NCBI RefSeq assembly: GCF_001477625.1
Contig: NZ_CP013692.1
Span: 4,030,001 to 4,094,000 of the forward strand
Direction: 5' to 3'
DNA: 64,000 nucleotides
Source of the DNA: Paucibacter sp. KCTC 42545
GTDB lineage: Bacteria; Pseudomonadota; Gammaproteobacteria; Burkholderiales; Burkholderiaceae_C
This document shows positions 45,265-54,630 of the stretch, one piece after another. The notes under the pieces were generated by a model that saw only the letters and a list, made by a program, of their open reading frames with translations, had not been told where the DNA came from and searched no databases. The position numbers were made by a program, and so were the translations under genes. Numbering within the stretch: position 1 is the stretch's first letter; the number at the start of each line of letters is the position of its first letter.

Positions 45265-46707
45265 ATGAGCCCCAATCTTCAGAACTTTGCGATTCCCGCC
45301 GACGTGGTCCAGGCCCAGTTGCAAGCCTGCCTGGCCAAGCAGCGCCAGGCCTATCACGCCGACCCGGTGCCCACGCTGGCGCAACGCCGCAGCGACCTGA
45401 AAACCCTGCAGCGCTTCATCCGTGAAAACAAAGACGCGTTGTGCGAGGCGGTGAGCGCCGACTACGGCCACCGCTCCAAACACGAAACCCTGCTGGCCGA
45501 AATCTTCCCGGCCATCGACGGCATCGACCAAATCCTCAAGCACCTCAAGAGCTGGATGAAGCCGCAGCGCCGCAGCGTCGACATCCGCAACTTCCTCGGC
45601 GCGCGCAACCGCGTGATTCCGCAACCCCTGGGCGTGGTGGGCGTGATCGTGCCCTGGAACTTCCCCATCAACCTCAGCCTGGTGCCGCTGAGCTTCATCT
45701 TCGCCGCCGGCAACCGCGCCATGGTGAAGATGAGCGAGAACTCACGCCACCTGGCCGCCTTGCTGATCGAGCGCTTGCCGGCCTACTTCCCGCCCGAGAA
45801 GTTGCAGGTGTTTGACGAGACCGGCGGCGTCGGCGTTGAGTTCTCCCAGCTGCACTTCGACCACCTGCTGTTCACCGGCTCGGGCCAGACCGGCCGCGCC
45901 GTGATGGCCGCCGCGGCCAAAAACCTCTGCCCCGTGACCTTGGAGTTAGGCGGCAAAGCCCCGGCCGTGCTGCTGGACGACTTTCCGCTGCGCTTGGCGA
46001 CCGAACGCATCATGTTCGTCAAATGCCTCAACGCCGGGCAGATCTGCACCACGGTTGACCATCTGTGGATGAGCCAGCCGCGGGTGGCCGACTTTGTGCA
46101 GGCCGCGCGCGAAATCGTCAGCAAGCGCTACCCCAGCCTGGACTCGCCGGACTACACCGCCATCATCGACGAGCGCGCCTTCCGCCGCCTGCTTGCCGCC
46201 ATGGAGGAAGCGCGTGCTGCGGGCGCAGAGCTGATCCAGCTGATCCCCGGCCCCGCTTTTGATGAAGCCAGCCGCAAGATCGCGCCTCACATCGTGCTGA
46301 ATGCGCCGGCTGATTGCGCGCTGAACCAGCGCGAGATCTTCGGCCCCATCTTGCCCATCCACAGCTACGCGACGCTGGAGCAAGTCATCACCGCCATCAA
46401 CAGCGGCCCGCGCCCGCTGGCGCTCTACCCCTTCAGCTACGACGGCCGCCAGGTGCAGACCTTGCTGGACCGGGTGATGTCGGGCGGCGTGTCGGTCAAC
46501 GACGCGCTCTTCCACGTCGGCCAGCACGACCTGCCCTTTGGCGGCGTGGGCGATTCGGGCATGGGCCATTACCACGGCCGTGAAGGCTTCGACACCTTCT
46601 CCAAGCTGCGCCCGGTGTTCTACCAGGCGCGCTTCTCCAGCCTCAAATTCATGATGCCGCCCTACGGCAAGTTTGCCGACCGCATGCTGGCGTTCTTGAC
46701 CAAGTAA
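45265..46707 (+). CDS. coniferyl aldehyde dehydrogenase
   Basis: 480 residues from ATG 45265 (MSPNLQNF). Aldehyde dehydrogenase features: VPWNFPINLSLVPL, the NAD-site FTGSGQTGRAV, active-site Glu in TLELGGKAP and Cys in NAGQICTTVDH. The N-terminal ALCEAVSADYGHRSKHETLLAE and C-terminal FDTFSKLRPVFYQARF are typical of coniferyl aldehyde dehydrogenases, which oxidise the lignin-derived aldehyde to ferulate; the family also takes other aldehydes. Its 3' end overlaps the AraC-type gene end by 46 bases on opposite strands. Confidence 0.9.
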   Translation: MSPNLQNFAIPADVVQAQLQACLAKQRQAYHADPVPTLAQRRSDLKTLQRFIRENKDALCEAVSADYGHRSKHETLLAEIFPAIDGIDQILKHLKSWMKPQRRSVDIRNFLGARNRVIPQPLGVVGVIVPWNFPINLSLVPLSFIFAAGNRAMVKMSENSRHLAALLIERLPAYFPPEKLQVFDETGGVGVEFSQLHFDHLLFTGSGQTGRAVMAAAAKNLCPVTLELGGKAPAVLLDDFPLRLATERIMFVKCLNAGQICTTVDHLWMSQPRVADFVQAAREIVSKRYPSLDSPDYTAIIDERAFRRLLAAMEEARAAGAELIQLIPGPAFDEASRKIAPHIVLNAPADCALNQREIFGPILPIHSYATLEQVITAINSGPRPLALYPFSYDGRQVQTLLDRVMSGGVSVNDALFHVGQHDLPFGGVGDSGMGHYHGREGFDTFSKLRPVFYQARFSSLKFMMPPYGKFADRMLAFLTK

Positions 46708-47714
46708 GCCTCGTCCTTGCGCAAGGCGCTGGGCGTGCAGCCATACCAGCGCTTGCAGCTGCGCGTCAACGCGGCCTGCTCGGAGTAGCCCAGCATCAGG
46801 GCGATCTGAGTCAGGCTCAGGCGGGCGACAGGGCGCAGCAGGTCCAGCAGCTTGTCGCGCCGCAGCTCGTCCAGGATCTGCTCGAAATGCCAGCCCTCGG
46901 CCGCCAAGCGGCGCTGCAAGGTGCTGGGGTGGATGGACATGGCCTCGGCCACATGCCGCTGGCTGGCCTGGCCGGCGTCCAGCAGATGCCGCAACAGCGC
47001 CCGCACCCGATCGGCCACCGCTTGCTCGGGCGCCGGGAACTGCTGGGCCAAATAGGTCTCGGCCATGGCGCGCACATGGGGGTCGTGGCTCAGGATGGGG
47101 CGCGCCAGATCGCGCCGCCACAGGCGCAGGGCGCAGCGCTCGGCGCCAAAACGGCAGTCACAGCCATAGCTCTCGGCATAGCTGGCCAGCGGCCCCTGGC
47201 GGGCATGAGGGAACAGCGCCAGCAAGGGCTGGGCCTCGCCCGGACACACCATGCGCAGGCCTTGCAGCATCACACCCAGGGACAACTCCAAAGTCTGCGC
47301 ATGGGGCGGCAGCGCGGGCATGTCAATCGCAAAGCACAGGTCCACCTGAGTGGGCCGACCGGCCACGTCCTGCAGCACAAAGCGCACGGCCGGGCTGTGG
47401 ACAAAGATATAGCTGGAGGCCAGGCTCAGCGCCTCGCCCACCGTGGCGGCATGGCGCAGCAAAACCGCCAGCGGCCCCAACACGCCCAGGTTTTGCAGAC
47501 GAGCCAGACGCTGGCCAAAGTCCGGGCAGGCGGCGGCCGCCGCCGAATGCTCCAACAAATGAATCAGGGAAAGATAAGGGATCAAGGCCTCGGGCTGGGC
47601 CAGGCTGCGGCGCGACAGGCCAACCCGCCGCAACTCGCGTGTCACGTCCAGACCCAGACTGGCGGCCAGATTTTCATAAGAACTCAGGCTGGCGGCGCGG
47701 ACAAGTGCGGTCAT
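46662..47714 (-). CDS. AraC family transcriptional regulator
   Basis: 350 residues; ATG 47714. An N-terminal Arabinose_bd-type domain (LAASLGLDVTRELRRVGLSR, YIFVHSPAVRFVL) and a C-terminal AraC HTH pair (RHVAEAMSIHPSTLQRRLAAEGW, SLTQIALMLGYSEQAALTRSCKRWYGCTPSALR). It is divergent from the amidohydrolase gene (128-base gap), a usual arrangement for a regulator and its target, and convergent with the dehydrogenase gene with overlapping 3' ends. Confidence 0.92.
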   Translation of the reverse strand: MTALVRAASLSSYENLAASLGLDVTRELRRVGLSRRSLAQPEALIPYLSLIHLLEHSAAAAACPDFGQRLARLQNLGVLGPLAVLLRHAATVGEALSLASSYIFVHSPAVRFVLQDVAGRPTQVDLCFAIDMPALPPHAQTLELSLGVMLQGLRMVCPGEAQPLLALFPHARQGPLASYAESYGCDCRFGAERCALRLWRRDLARPILSHDPHVRAMAETYLAQQFPAPEQAVADRVRALLRHLLDAGQASQRHVAEAMSIHPSTLQRRLAAEGWHFEQILDELRRDKLLDLLRPVARLSLTQIALMLGYSEQAALTRSCKRWYGCTPSALRKDEAYLVKNASMRSANLP

Positions 47715-47842
47715 AGGGGCTGAGGACTAGGGCTTCCACGGGTGATGCGAAATGTTAAAAGTTTGAGGTCGCAAGTCAATCGGCCCAGACCCACCCGAGG
47801 AACAATCCGCCCACACTCAAAAAGCAAAGCGAGACAGCGGCC

Positions 47843-49615
47843 ATGGACATCAGCTACGACCTGCTCATTCAAGGCGGCACCGTGATGGACGGCAGCGGTG
47901 CCGCGGCCTTTGTGGCCGATGTGGCCCTGCGGCAGGGCAAGGTGGTGGAGATCAGCCGCGCGCCCCTGCCCACCGAGCGCGCGGCGCGCGTGCTGCCCGC
48001 GCAAGGGCTGTGGGTCACGCCAGGCTTTATTGACATCCACACCCACTACGACGCCGAGGTGCTGATGGCGCCCGGCCTGCCCGAGTCGGTGCGGCACGGC
48101 GTGACCACCGCCTTCATCGGCAGCTGCTCCATCAGCATGATTTACACCGCGGCCGAAGACGCCTCGGACATCTTCACCCGGGTCGAGTCCATCCCGCGCG
48201 AATACGTGCTGCCCACGCTACAAAAAGACAAGACCTGGACGGACGCCGCCGGCTATATCGCCAAACTGGAGTCCCTGCCTCTGGGGCCGAATATCTGCAG
48301 CTATATGGGCCACTCCGATCTGCGCACCGCCGTGATGGGCCTGGGCCGCGCGGTGGACCCCAAGGCCCGCCCCAGCGAGGCCGAGATGCAGGCCATGGAG
48401 CGCCATCTGGACGAAGGCATCAGCCAAGGCCTGCTGGGCATGTCGGGCATGACCAATCCCTGGGACAAGGTGGACGGCGAGCGCTACCGCTCCAGCGCAC
48501 TGCCCTCCGTCTACGCACGCTGGAGCGAGTACCGCCGCTTGCACAAGCTGCTGCGGCGGCGCGGCGCGATTCTGCAAAGCGCGCCCAACTTGAACAATCC
48601 CGTCAACGCGGTCTTCTACCTCTTCAGCTCCGCCAGCCTGGGCCTGCGCAAGACGCTCAAAACCACCTTGATCACCTTGATGGACGTGAAGGCCAAGCCG
48701 GGTCTGGACCGCCTGGTCGCCCTCGGCACCAATTTCTTCAATCGCCGCCTGGGCGCCAACTTCCGCTGGCAGGCCTTGCCCCAGCCCTTCCAGGTCTATG
48801 CCGATGGCATTGACTTCATCATCTTCGAAGAGTTCCCGGCCGGTGAAGCGGCCCTGCACCTCAAGCACGACTTCGACCGCAACAAGCTCTTTGCCGACCC
48901 CGCCTACCGCAGCCAGTTCAAGGCTGAGTACCGGCGCAAATGGGGCGGCAAGGTTTGGCACCGCGACTTCAGCGACGCCCATGTGATCGCCTGCCCCGAG
49001 CCCGGCCTGGTGGGCAAGTCGGTGCAGCAGATTGCGGCTGAGCGCGGCCAGCACGAGGTCGACACCTTTCTGGACCTGATCATCGACCACGGCCGCGCCC
49101 TGCGTTGGTCCACAGTCATCGCTAACCACCGACCCGAGCGCATGGCCAGCAATCTGCGCGAGCCTTGCAGCCTGGTCGGCTTCTCCGATGCTGGCGCCCA
49201 TCTGCGCAATATGGCGTTCTACAACTTCGGCCTGGCCATGTTGCAGCAAAGCCTGTTGCCGCGCCCCACCCTATCGCCCGAGAAGGCCGTGTGGCGCTTG
49301 AGCGGCGAGATTGCTGACTGGTATGAGATCGACGCCGGCCGCCTGCGCGTCGGCGCGCAAGCCGACTTGGTGGTGCTGGACCCCGAGGCCTTGCGCCGCG
49401 CCAAGTTGGATGCCTATGCCGAAGCCAGCTTTGAAGTGATGGGCGGCATGCAGCGCATGGTCAACCGCAACGACGGCATCATCAAAGTCACGGTGATCAA
49501 TGGCCATATCGCCTTCGAGGACGACAAGCCTCACCCCGAGCTAGGCCGGGCGCCAGGCTTCGGGCGATTCTTGCGGCGCAAGCCAGGCTTAGGCACGGCC
49601 TCGGCGCTGGCCTGA
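47843..49615 (+). CDS. N-acyl-D-amino-acid deacylase family amidohydrolase
   Basis: 590 residues from ATG 47843. Metal motif TPGFIDIHTHYDAE near residue 60, SYMGHSD, and the late VGFSDAGAHLRNMAF with its catalytic Asp; WRLSGEIADWYEIDAGRLRVGAQADLVV closes the composite beta-sandwich domain. The family hydrolyses N-acyl-D-amino acids or related amides. It is divergent from an AraC-type regulator that may control it. Its last 27 bases overlap the arsenate reductase gene on the other strand. Confidence 0.9.
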   Translation: MDISYDLLIQGGTVMDGSGAAAFVADVALRQGKVVEISRAPLPTERAARVLPAQGLWVTPGFIDIHTHYDAEVLMAPGLPESVRHGVTTAFIGSCSISMIYTAAEDASDIFTRVESIPREYVLPTLQKDKTWTDAAGYIAKLESLPLGPNICSYMGHSDLRTAVMGLGRAVDPKARPSEAEMQAMERHLDEGISQGLLGMSGMTNPWDKVDGERYRSSALPSVYARWSEYRRLHKLLRRRGAILQSAPNLNNPVNAVFYLFSSASLGLRKTLKTTLITLMDVKAKPGLDRLVALGTNFFNRRLGANFRWQALPQPFQVYADGIDFIIFEEFPAGEAALHLKHDFDRNKLFADPAYRSQFKAEYRRKWGGKVWHRDFSDAHVIACPEPGLVGKSVQQIAAERGQHEVDTFLDLIIDHGRALRWSTVIANHRPERMASNLREPCSLVGFSDAGAHLRNMAFYNFGLAMLQQSLLPRPTLSPEKAVWRLSGEIADWYEIDAGRLRVGAQADLVVLDPEALRRAKLDAYAEASFEVMGGMQRMVNRNDGIIKVTVINGHIAFEDDKPHPELGRAPGFGRFLRRKPGLGTASALA

Positions 49616-50017
49616 ATCGATCACCTGCTCACCATCCGACTTGGTGAAGGGCGCCAGCGGGCCCACGGGCAGCAAGTCCAGCACCTCTTCCGAGGGCCGG
49701 CAGAGCTTGGCACCCAGCGGCGTCACCACCACAGGGCGGTTCATCAAAATCGGGTGCTGCTCGATGAAGCCCAGCAGTTCGGCATCGCTCCACTTGGCAT
49801 CGGCCAAGCCCAGCTCGGTGAACGGCGTGCCTTTTTCGCGCAGCAAATCACGCACCGGAATGGCCAGTGCCGCCACCAGCTCGGCCAGTTGGGCCGCCGT
49901 CAAAGGCGTTTTCAAGTACTCCACCACCACCGGCTCGATGCCGGCATGACGGATCAGGGCCAAGGTATTGCGCGAGGTGCCGCAGGCCGGGTTGTGATAA
50001 ATCGTGATGGAGGACAT
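49589..50017 (-). CDS. arsC: arsenate reductase, glutaredoxin-dependent ArsC family
   Basis: 142 residues from ATG 50017 (MSSITIYHNPACGTSR). Catalytic Cys12 in the HNPxCGTSR loop, and the downstream VEYLKTPLT and ILMNRPVVVTPLGAKLCRP segments with the family Arg residues are present. It reduces arsenate to arsenite with glutathione and glutaredoxin. No arsR, arsB or acr3 gene is next to it, so it is a lone ArsC. The in-frame stretch upstream to 50407 is not part of the gene. Confidence 0.95.
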   Translation of the reverse strand: MSSITIYHNPACGTSRNTLALIRHAGIEPVVVEYLKTPLTAAQLAELVAALAIPVRDLLREKGTPFTELGLADAKWSDAELLGFIEQHPILMNRPVVVTPLGAKLCRPSEEVLDLLPVGPLAPFTKSDGEQVIDSGQRRGRA

Positions 50018-50391
50018 GGCGTGAGCAGGAGCGTGAGGGAGAAGAAAGGTCAACACTGCTTGAAATCCGGGCGGCGGCCGAGGCCACTCGCCGCATTGAA
50101 CTCCATGAGGCAGCTTCTTAGTGCGCGTCATTTTCCTCCAGTGCCACACCCCCCTAATTTCGCCACCCCAGGGCGACTTCGTGCGGTCATCGCCCTCGCG
50201 TACACTCGCCTCGCGCCTAACCCTTAAGTTAGGCGCATTTCCCGCCGATGTGCAGCGAGTTACCGCCGCAGTCTGCGGGTGGACTTGGCCTGTTGCCCGA
50301 AAAGTTGGCGTGACAGACTGCCTGAGAGTGCGTTCAGCCCTGCGAACGCATCGCTCTGTCACCAACCCTTCTTTGCCGGTTCTTGCGTGCC
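50018..50391. other. divergent region before arsC and the HD-GYP-like gene
   Basis: 374 bases. A perfect nine-pair inverted repeat GCGCCTAAC-CCTTAA-GTTAGGCGC lies at 50213-50236, a possible operator or leader hairpin. Nothing else is clear. Confidence 0.45.
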
Positions 50392-51525
50392 ATGCGTGTC
50401 TGCTCACTGTCGTCGGTCAAAAATCGCATCGTGCTCGGCGCGCCCTTGCCTTTCAGCGTGCGCGACGCGGCCCATATGCTCTTGCTGGCGCGCGGCCAGG
50501 TGATTGCCGATGAAGCGCAGCTGACCGAGTTGTTCCAGCGCGGCGCCTTGGTGGAGATTGAGGAGCTGGCCGTTTCAGCGCAAACGCCGCGTCAGGTCTC
50601 CAAAGCGCAGCGCATGACTCGTTTGCCGAGCGATTGGGACAATAGCAAGCAGCAGGTGCGCCAAGCCCTCAGCGCGCCGGTGGCCGAGCTGGCCGCATCG
50701 GTGGATGAGTGCACCGACCATCTGCTCAGCCTGATCGAACTCTCACCCGATGTGGCTTTGTCCCAAGTGGTGCGCCAGCCCGAAGGCGGCGCCGGGCATT
50801 ACGGCGTCAACCATTCCATCCACGCCGCCACCGCCTGCCTGGCCTCCGCCCGCTACCTGGGCTGGAACGACGCCGAACAGCGCCGTGCCTTCCAAGCCGC
50901 GCTGACCATGAATGTGGCCATGCTGGACCTGCAAGCGCGCCTGGCGCATCAGGTGTCGGCCCTCACCAATTTGCAACGCGAGACCATTCGCGAGCACCCC
51001 GAGAAGGGTGCCGAGATGCTCAGCCAGGCCGGCATCGACGATGCGGATTGGCTCGAAGCCGTGCTGCAGCACCACGAGCTGAGCGATGGCTCAGGCTACC
51101 CGCGCGGCAGCAGCGATATTGGTGAGCTGGCGGAATTGCTGCGCTTTGCCGATGTCTACACCGCCCGCCTGAGCGCTCGCAGCAATCGCCCGGCCATGAG
51201 CGCCCAACAAGCCGGCCGCGAGATTTTGCAAATGGCCGCCTCCAGCCCGATGGCCGCGGCGCTGATCAAGGCCTTTGGCATCTTCCCGCCGGGCTGCATG
51301 GTCAAGCTGGCCTCGGGCGAGATTGGCGTGGTGCTGCGCAACGGCGCCAAGGCTTATCACCCGGTGGTGGCCGCCCTGACCAATGCGCAAGGTGAGTCGC
51401 GCAAGCAGCCGCTGACCCGCGACAGCGCCCGCAGCGAGCACACGGTGGTGGCGCTGCTATCAGCCCAGTCCTTGCCCATGCGCTTGAGCGATGAGCGCAT
51501 CGTCAGCCTGATCGGCGGCGAATGA
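50392..51525 (+). CDS. HD-GYP-like protein with degenerate HD pair
   Basis: 377 residues from ATG 50392 (MRVCSLSS); a TTG three codons earlier is possible. The C-terminal half follows the HD-GYP pattern: VNHSIHAATACLASARYLG, REHPEKGAEML, HHELSDGSGYPRG and RFADVYTARLS, all retained. But the place of the canonical LLHDIGK reads LTMNVAML, so the HD metal pair is missing. It is probably no active c-di-GMP phosphodiesterase and may act as a sensor. The N-terminal 100 residues are unassigned. Confidence 0.75.
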   Translation: MRVCSLSSVKNRIVLGAPLPFSVRDAAHMLLLARGQVIADEAQLTELFQRGALVEIEELAVSAQTPRQVSKAQRMTRLPSDWDNSKQQVRQALSAPVAELAASVDECTDHLLSLIELSPDVALSQVVRQPEGGAGHYGVNHSIHAATACLASARYLGWNDAEQRRAFQAALTMNVAMLDLQARLAHQVSALTNLQRETIREHPEKGAEMLSQAGIDDADWLEAVLQHHELSDGSGYPRGSSDIGELAELLRFADVYTARLSARSNRPAMSAQQAGREILQMAASSPMAAALIKAFGIFPPGCMVKLASGEIGVVLRNGAKAYHPVVAALTNAQGESRKQPLTRDSARSEHTVVALLSAQSLPMRLSDERIVSLIGGE

Positions 51526-51540
51526 TTGGCGGCGAATAGG

Positions 51541-52008
51541 TCAGGAATTGACCCGCTGCCTGAGCCAGCGCATCAGGCCGCCCAGCAAGGGAATCTTTTC
51601 ATAAAGCTCTTCGGCCGCGTCCCAGTAGTCGCGGTGCATGGTGATGCGGCCCTGCTCATCGAGCCGCAGCTGCGAGCCGCCAATGATGCACTGCTCCTGA
51701 TCGCGCCGGAAGCTCTTGAAGCGGAAGCGGAATTCCCAGGCCAGAAAGCACTGCGCGCCGTCGACGATGCGCTCGGTGATGACAAAGCGCGGCGACTCCA
51801 GATTGACGAACATATGGCGAAAAATCGCCTGTATCGCCGGCACCCCGCGCACACTGTTGAAGGGGTCTTTGAATTCGGCGTTAGGCGCGTAAATCGTGCC
51901 CAGCTGTTCCACCTGCGCGGGGCTGAGGGTTTCAAAGAACTGCACGATGGCGTCGATGGCCGCGGTGTTGGCAGTGGCGTTGGAGGTAGGTACGTTTGCG
52001 CTCGTCAT
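51541..52008 (-). CDS. SnoaL/NTF2-like protein
   Basis: 155 residues; ATG 52008. The NTF2-like cone fold is suggested by IDAIVQFFETLSPAQVEQL, YAPNAEFKDPFNSVRG and the C-terminal GRITMHRDYWDAAEELYEKIP. In related operons of proteobacteria a protein of this type accompanies the Cfa-like gene. It is the last gene of the lipid operon, ten bases behind the SDR gene. Confidence 0.82.
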   Translation of the reverse strand: MTSANVPTSNATANTAAIDAIVQFFETLSPAQVEQLGTIYAPNAEFKDPFNSVRGVPAIQAIFRHMFVNLESPRFVITERIVDGAQCFLAWEFRFRFKSFRRDQEQCIIGGSQLRLDEQGRITMHRDYWDAAEELYEKIPLLGGLMRWLRQRVNS

Positions 52009-52018
52009 GGCTGAACTC

Positions 52019-52810
52019 TCAAGGGCGATTCAAGCGCCGGGTGATGGCGAAGTAGGCGGGATAAGGCAAGAGCTGCAAGAGCTTGAGCCAAACGGTGAAG
52101 CGGCGCGGGAAGTGAATCTCAAACGCGCCGCGCGCCCAGCCGCGCAGAATCGCACTGGCGGCCTGGGCCGGGCTGATCAGCGCGGGCATTTTGAAATCAT
52201 TCTGTGCCGTCAGCGGGGTGTCGACAAAGCCGGGGTTGATCACCGACACCGCCACACCCTGGCGATGCAGATCCAGGTAAAGCGTTTCAGACAGATTGAT
52301 CAAGGCCGCCTTGGTGGGCCCGTAAGCCAGGCTTTTGGGCAGGCCGCGGTAGCCGGCCACGCTGGCCATCAGGCTGATGTGGGCGCGCTGGCCGGTGGCG
52401 GGGTTGAAGGGTTGCGCCAGCAGTTGCGGCAGCAAGGCATCCAGCAGGTAGAGCGCGCCGAGGTAATTGACCTCGTTGTGGCGCAGCAGATCGGGCAGGT
52501 CGAGCTGATTGGCCTCCATCGCCCGGTAGTGACCGGCGCAGTAAACCACCCAGTCCAGCGGGCCGCCGGCCAGCACTTGGGCCACGGTCGCCTGCATGGC
52601 TTGCGGGTCGGTCACATCCAGCGCTAGCGCCTCGGCACCCGGATGGGCACTGACGAATTCGGCCAGCGCAGTAGCACCCCGCGCCGACACTATCACCCGC
52701 GCGCCGGCGGCGTGCAGGGCCGAGGCCGTGGCGCGGCCAATGCCGGTGGAGGCGCCCACCAGCCAGACCCGGCGGCCGGCCCAATCGTGGATTTGAGGGT
52801 TGCTTGACAT
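52019..52810 (-). CDS. short-chain dehydrogenase/reductase (SDR)
   Basis: 263 residues; ATG 52810. Coenzyme motif VGASTGIGRATASAL, NAG-like YCAGHYRA, active-site Ser (LMASVAGYRG) and YGPTKAAL for Tyr-x3-Lys. NAD(P)-dependent oxidoreductase of unknown substrate in the lipid-modification operon. Confidence 0.92.
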   Translation of the reverse strand: MSSNPQIHDWAGRRVWLVGASTGIGRATASALHAAGARVIVSARGATALAEFVSAHPGAEALALDVTDPQAMQATVAQVLAGGPLDWVVYCAGHYRAMEANQLDLPDLLRHNEVNYLGALYLLDALLPQLLAQPFNPATGQRAHISLMASVAGYRGLPKSLAYGPTKAALINLSETLYLDLHRQGVAVSVINPGFVDTPLTAQNDFKMPALISPAQAASAILRGWARGAFEIHFPRRFTVWLKLLQLLPYPAYFAITRRLNRP

Positions 52811-52830
52811 CGCTCTGCGCTGCTAGTCGT

Positions 52831-53364
52831 TCAGCGTTTGACGAAGGACAGCGTGACCTCGCCCAGATGGACACCCCATTTGCTCATGGCGGCCTTGTTC
52901 AGCATCACCCGCTGATCCATCAGATACATCCAGTCATCGAACTGCACCTCGATCACCCGGCCGTCCACCGGCAAGGCCAGGGTGTAGGCCCACTGGAAGG
53001 CGTTGCCGCTTTGCTGGCCCTGGGCGGTGCCGATCACATCGTCGGCGCTGCCGGTGTAGCGGCCATCGGCCAGGCGCTGCAGGCGCCAGACGCGGCGCTG
53101 GGTGCTGCCGTCGGAGTAGGTGAACAACTCGTCCAGCACGCCTTGGTCGCCATTCCAGCTGCAGTTCATCACCACCGTGAAGCGTTTGACGACCTGACCC
53201 GAACGGTCGGTGAAGATGCCGTAGGCATCCAGCGTGCCGTTGAAGTACTCGCGCAATTCCAGGCGCGGCTTTTCCTGCGCGTAGTGGGTGACCGGCGGCG
53301 GGCTGCCGCAGCCTTGCAGCAAGCTGGCTGTGAGCAGCAGCGTGAGCCAATGGCGTCGTTTCAT
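52831..53364 (-). CDS. DUF3833 family lipoprotein
   Basis: 177 residues from ATG 53364 (MKRRHWLTL). Signal with lipobox LLQGC, so probably a lipoprotein. LELREYFNGTLDAYGIFTDRSGQV and the late FDDWMYLMDQRVMLNKAAMSKWG are typical of DUF3833. The family is regularly encoded with Cfa-like and COG2907 proteins. Function not known. Confidence 0.88.
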   Translation of the reverse strand: MKRRHWLTLLLTASLLQGCGSPPPVTHYAQEKPRLELREYFNGTLDAYGIFTDRSGQVVKRFTVVMNCSWNGDQGVLDELFTYSDGSTQRRVWRLQRLADGRYTGSADDVIGTAQGQQSGNAFQWAYTLALPVDGRVIEVQFDDWMYLMDQRVMLNKAAMSKWGVHLGEVTLSFVKR

Positions 53365-53376
53365 GATGGGCAAGCC

Positions 53377-54630
53377 TTAAGAGTTGGACGTGAATGAAAA
53401 GCGCAGCGCCAGCGCCGCCAGCGCCTTGAGCAGGCAAGGCAGCAGGCAATAGGCCAGGCTGAGCATCTGCAAAGCCTCAGGGTCGCGCGTGCCGGGCTGA
53501 TAGCCCAGCCAAGCCAGCAGGGGCAGCGTCAGGCCCGCGGCCAGGGCCAGATTGAGCTTGCTGGCAAAGTTCCACCAGCCGAAGTAGCTGCCCTCCGAGC
53601 GCCCACGCTCACCAGCCGCGTGGATGACGCCAGCCAGCAAGGCGCTGGGCATGGTGAGGTCGCTGCCCAGGGCCAGGCCGGACAAGGCGCAGACCAGCAA
53701 GAACGCCGGCATGTCCCCGGCACCCAGCTGCGCCGCGCCGAGGAAGACCGCGATCGACAAGAGCATGCCGAGCAGCCAGCTGCGCCGTAGGCCCAGCCGC
53801 CCCACCAAGCGCAGCCACAGCGGCATGGAAATCGCGGCGCACACAAAGTAAAGCCCCAAGCTGGCCGACTGCCAGCCCGCGCCGCCCTGCAAACGATCTT
53901 GCACAAAGAACAGCACCAAGGTGGCCGGAATGGCGCTGGCAATGCCGTTGAGCAAATAGACCAGCAGCAAGCGCCGGAAGGCGGCTTGGCGCCAAGGCCG
54001 CCAGGCATCCGTCGCCAGTGGCTCAGGATGGACCTGTGCCGTGGGGTAAGGCGCCCGCGTCCAGGCCCAGAAACCCAAGGCCAGGCCAGCCACCAGCAAG
54101 GCCACCAAGGCCGGCTCCCCCAGCAGCGCCGGGGTGGCCGCCGCCAGCAACACACCCAGCAGGCCCAGGCCTTCACGCCAAGCCACGATATGGCCTTGCT
54201 GGCCCTCGCCGCCGCCCAGGCGCGCGCCCCAAGATTGGTGAACCACCGTCAGTGCGCTATAGGCCAGATAGGTGCCCAGCAAGCAGGCCCCGGCCCAGAC
54301 CAGCAGCGCGGTAGCGCCGCGCACCTGCGGCAAGAACAGCAGGCCAAAACTCAGCGCCAGCAAGGCGGCAGCCGCCGCGCCAAAACCCAGCACGGCACAG
54401 CGCGAGCGCCCGAACAGTCGGTCGCTCCAGCGACCCAGCCACGGGTCCACCAGGGCATCGAGCAAGCGCGTAGCCAGGAGCAGCGCACCCAGCGCGCCCA
54501 GGGGCACGCCCCATTCACGCGCATACAGATTGGGCATCAGCATGTAGAGCGGCAGGGCGCAGAACGCCAAGGGCAGGCCCAGCAGGCCGTAGCGCAGGCC
54601 GTCCCGCCAGCTCAAGCCAGCGTGGTTCAT
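53377..54630 (-). CDS. MFS transporter of the GPH/MelB-like group
   Basis: 417 residues; the ATG overlaps the upstream stop by four bases. Twelve helices; LLATRLLDALVDPWLGRWSDR after helix 2 is the MelB/GPH-type motif. These cluster-associated transporters may move lipids or precursors, but no substrate is proven. Confidence 0.88.
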   Translation of the reverse strand: MNHAGLSWRDGLRYGLLGLPLAFCALPLYMLMPNLYAREWGVPLGALGALLLATRLLDALVDPWLGRWSDRLFGRSRCAVLGFGAAAAALLALSFGLLFLPQVRGATALLVWAGACLLGTYLAYSALTVVHQSWGARLGGGEGQQGHIVAWREGLGLLGVLLAAATPALLGEPALVALLVAGLALGFWAWTRAPYPTAQVHPEPLATDAWRPWRQAAFRRLLLVYLLNGIASAIPATLVLFFVQDRLQGGAGWQSASLGLYFVCAAISMPLWLRLVGRLGLRRSWLLGMLLSIAVFLGAAQLGAGDMPAFLLVCALSGLALGSDLTMPSALLAGVIHAAGERGRSEGSYFGWWNFASKLNLALAAGLTLPLLAWLGYQPGTRDPEALQMLSLAYCLLPCLLKALAALALRFSFTSNS

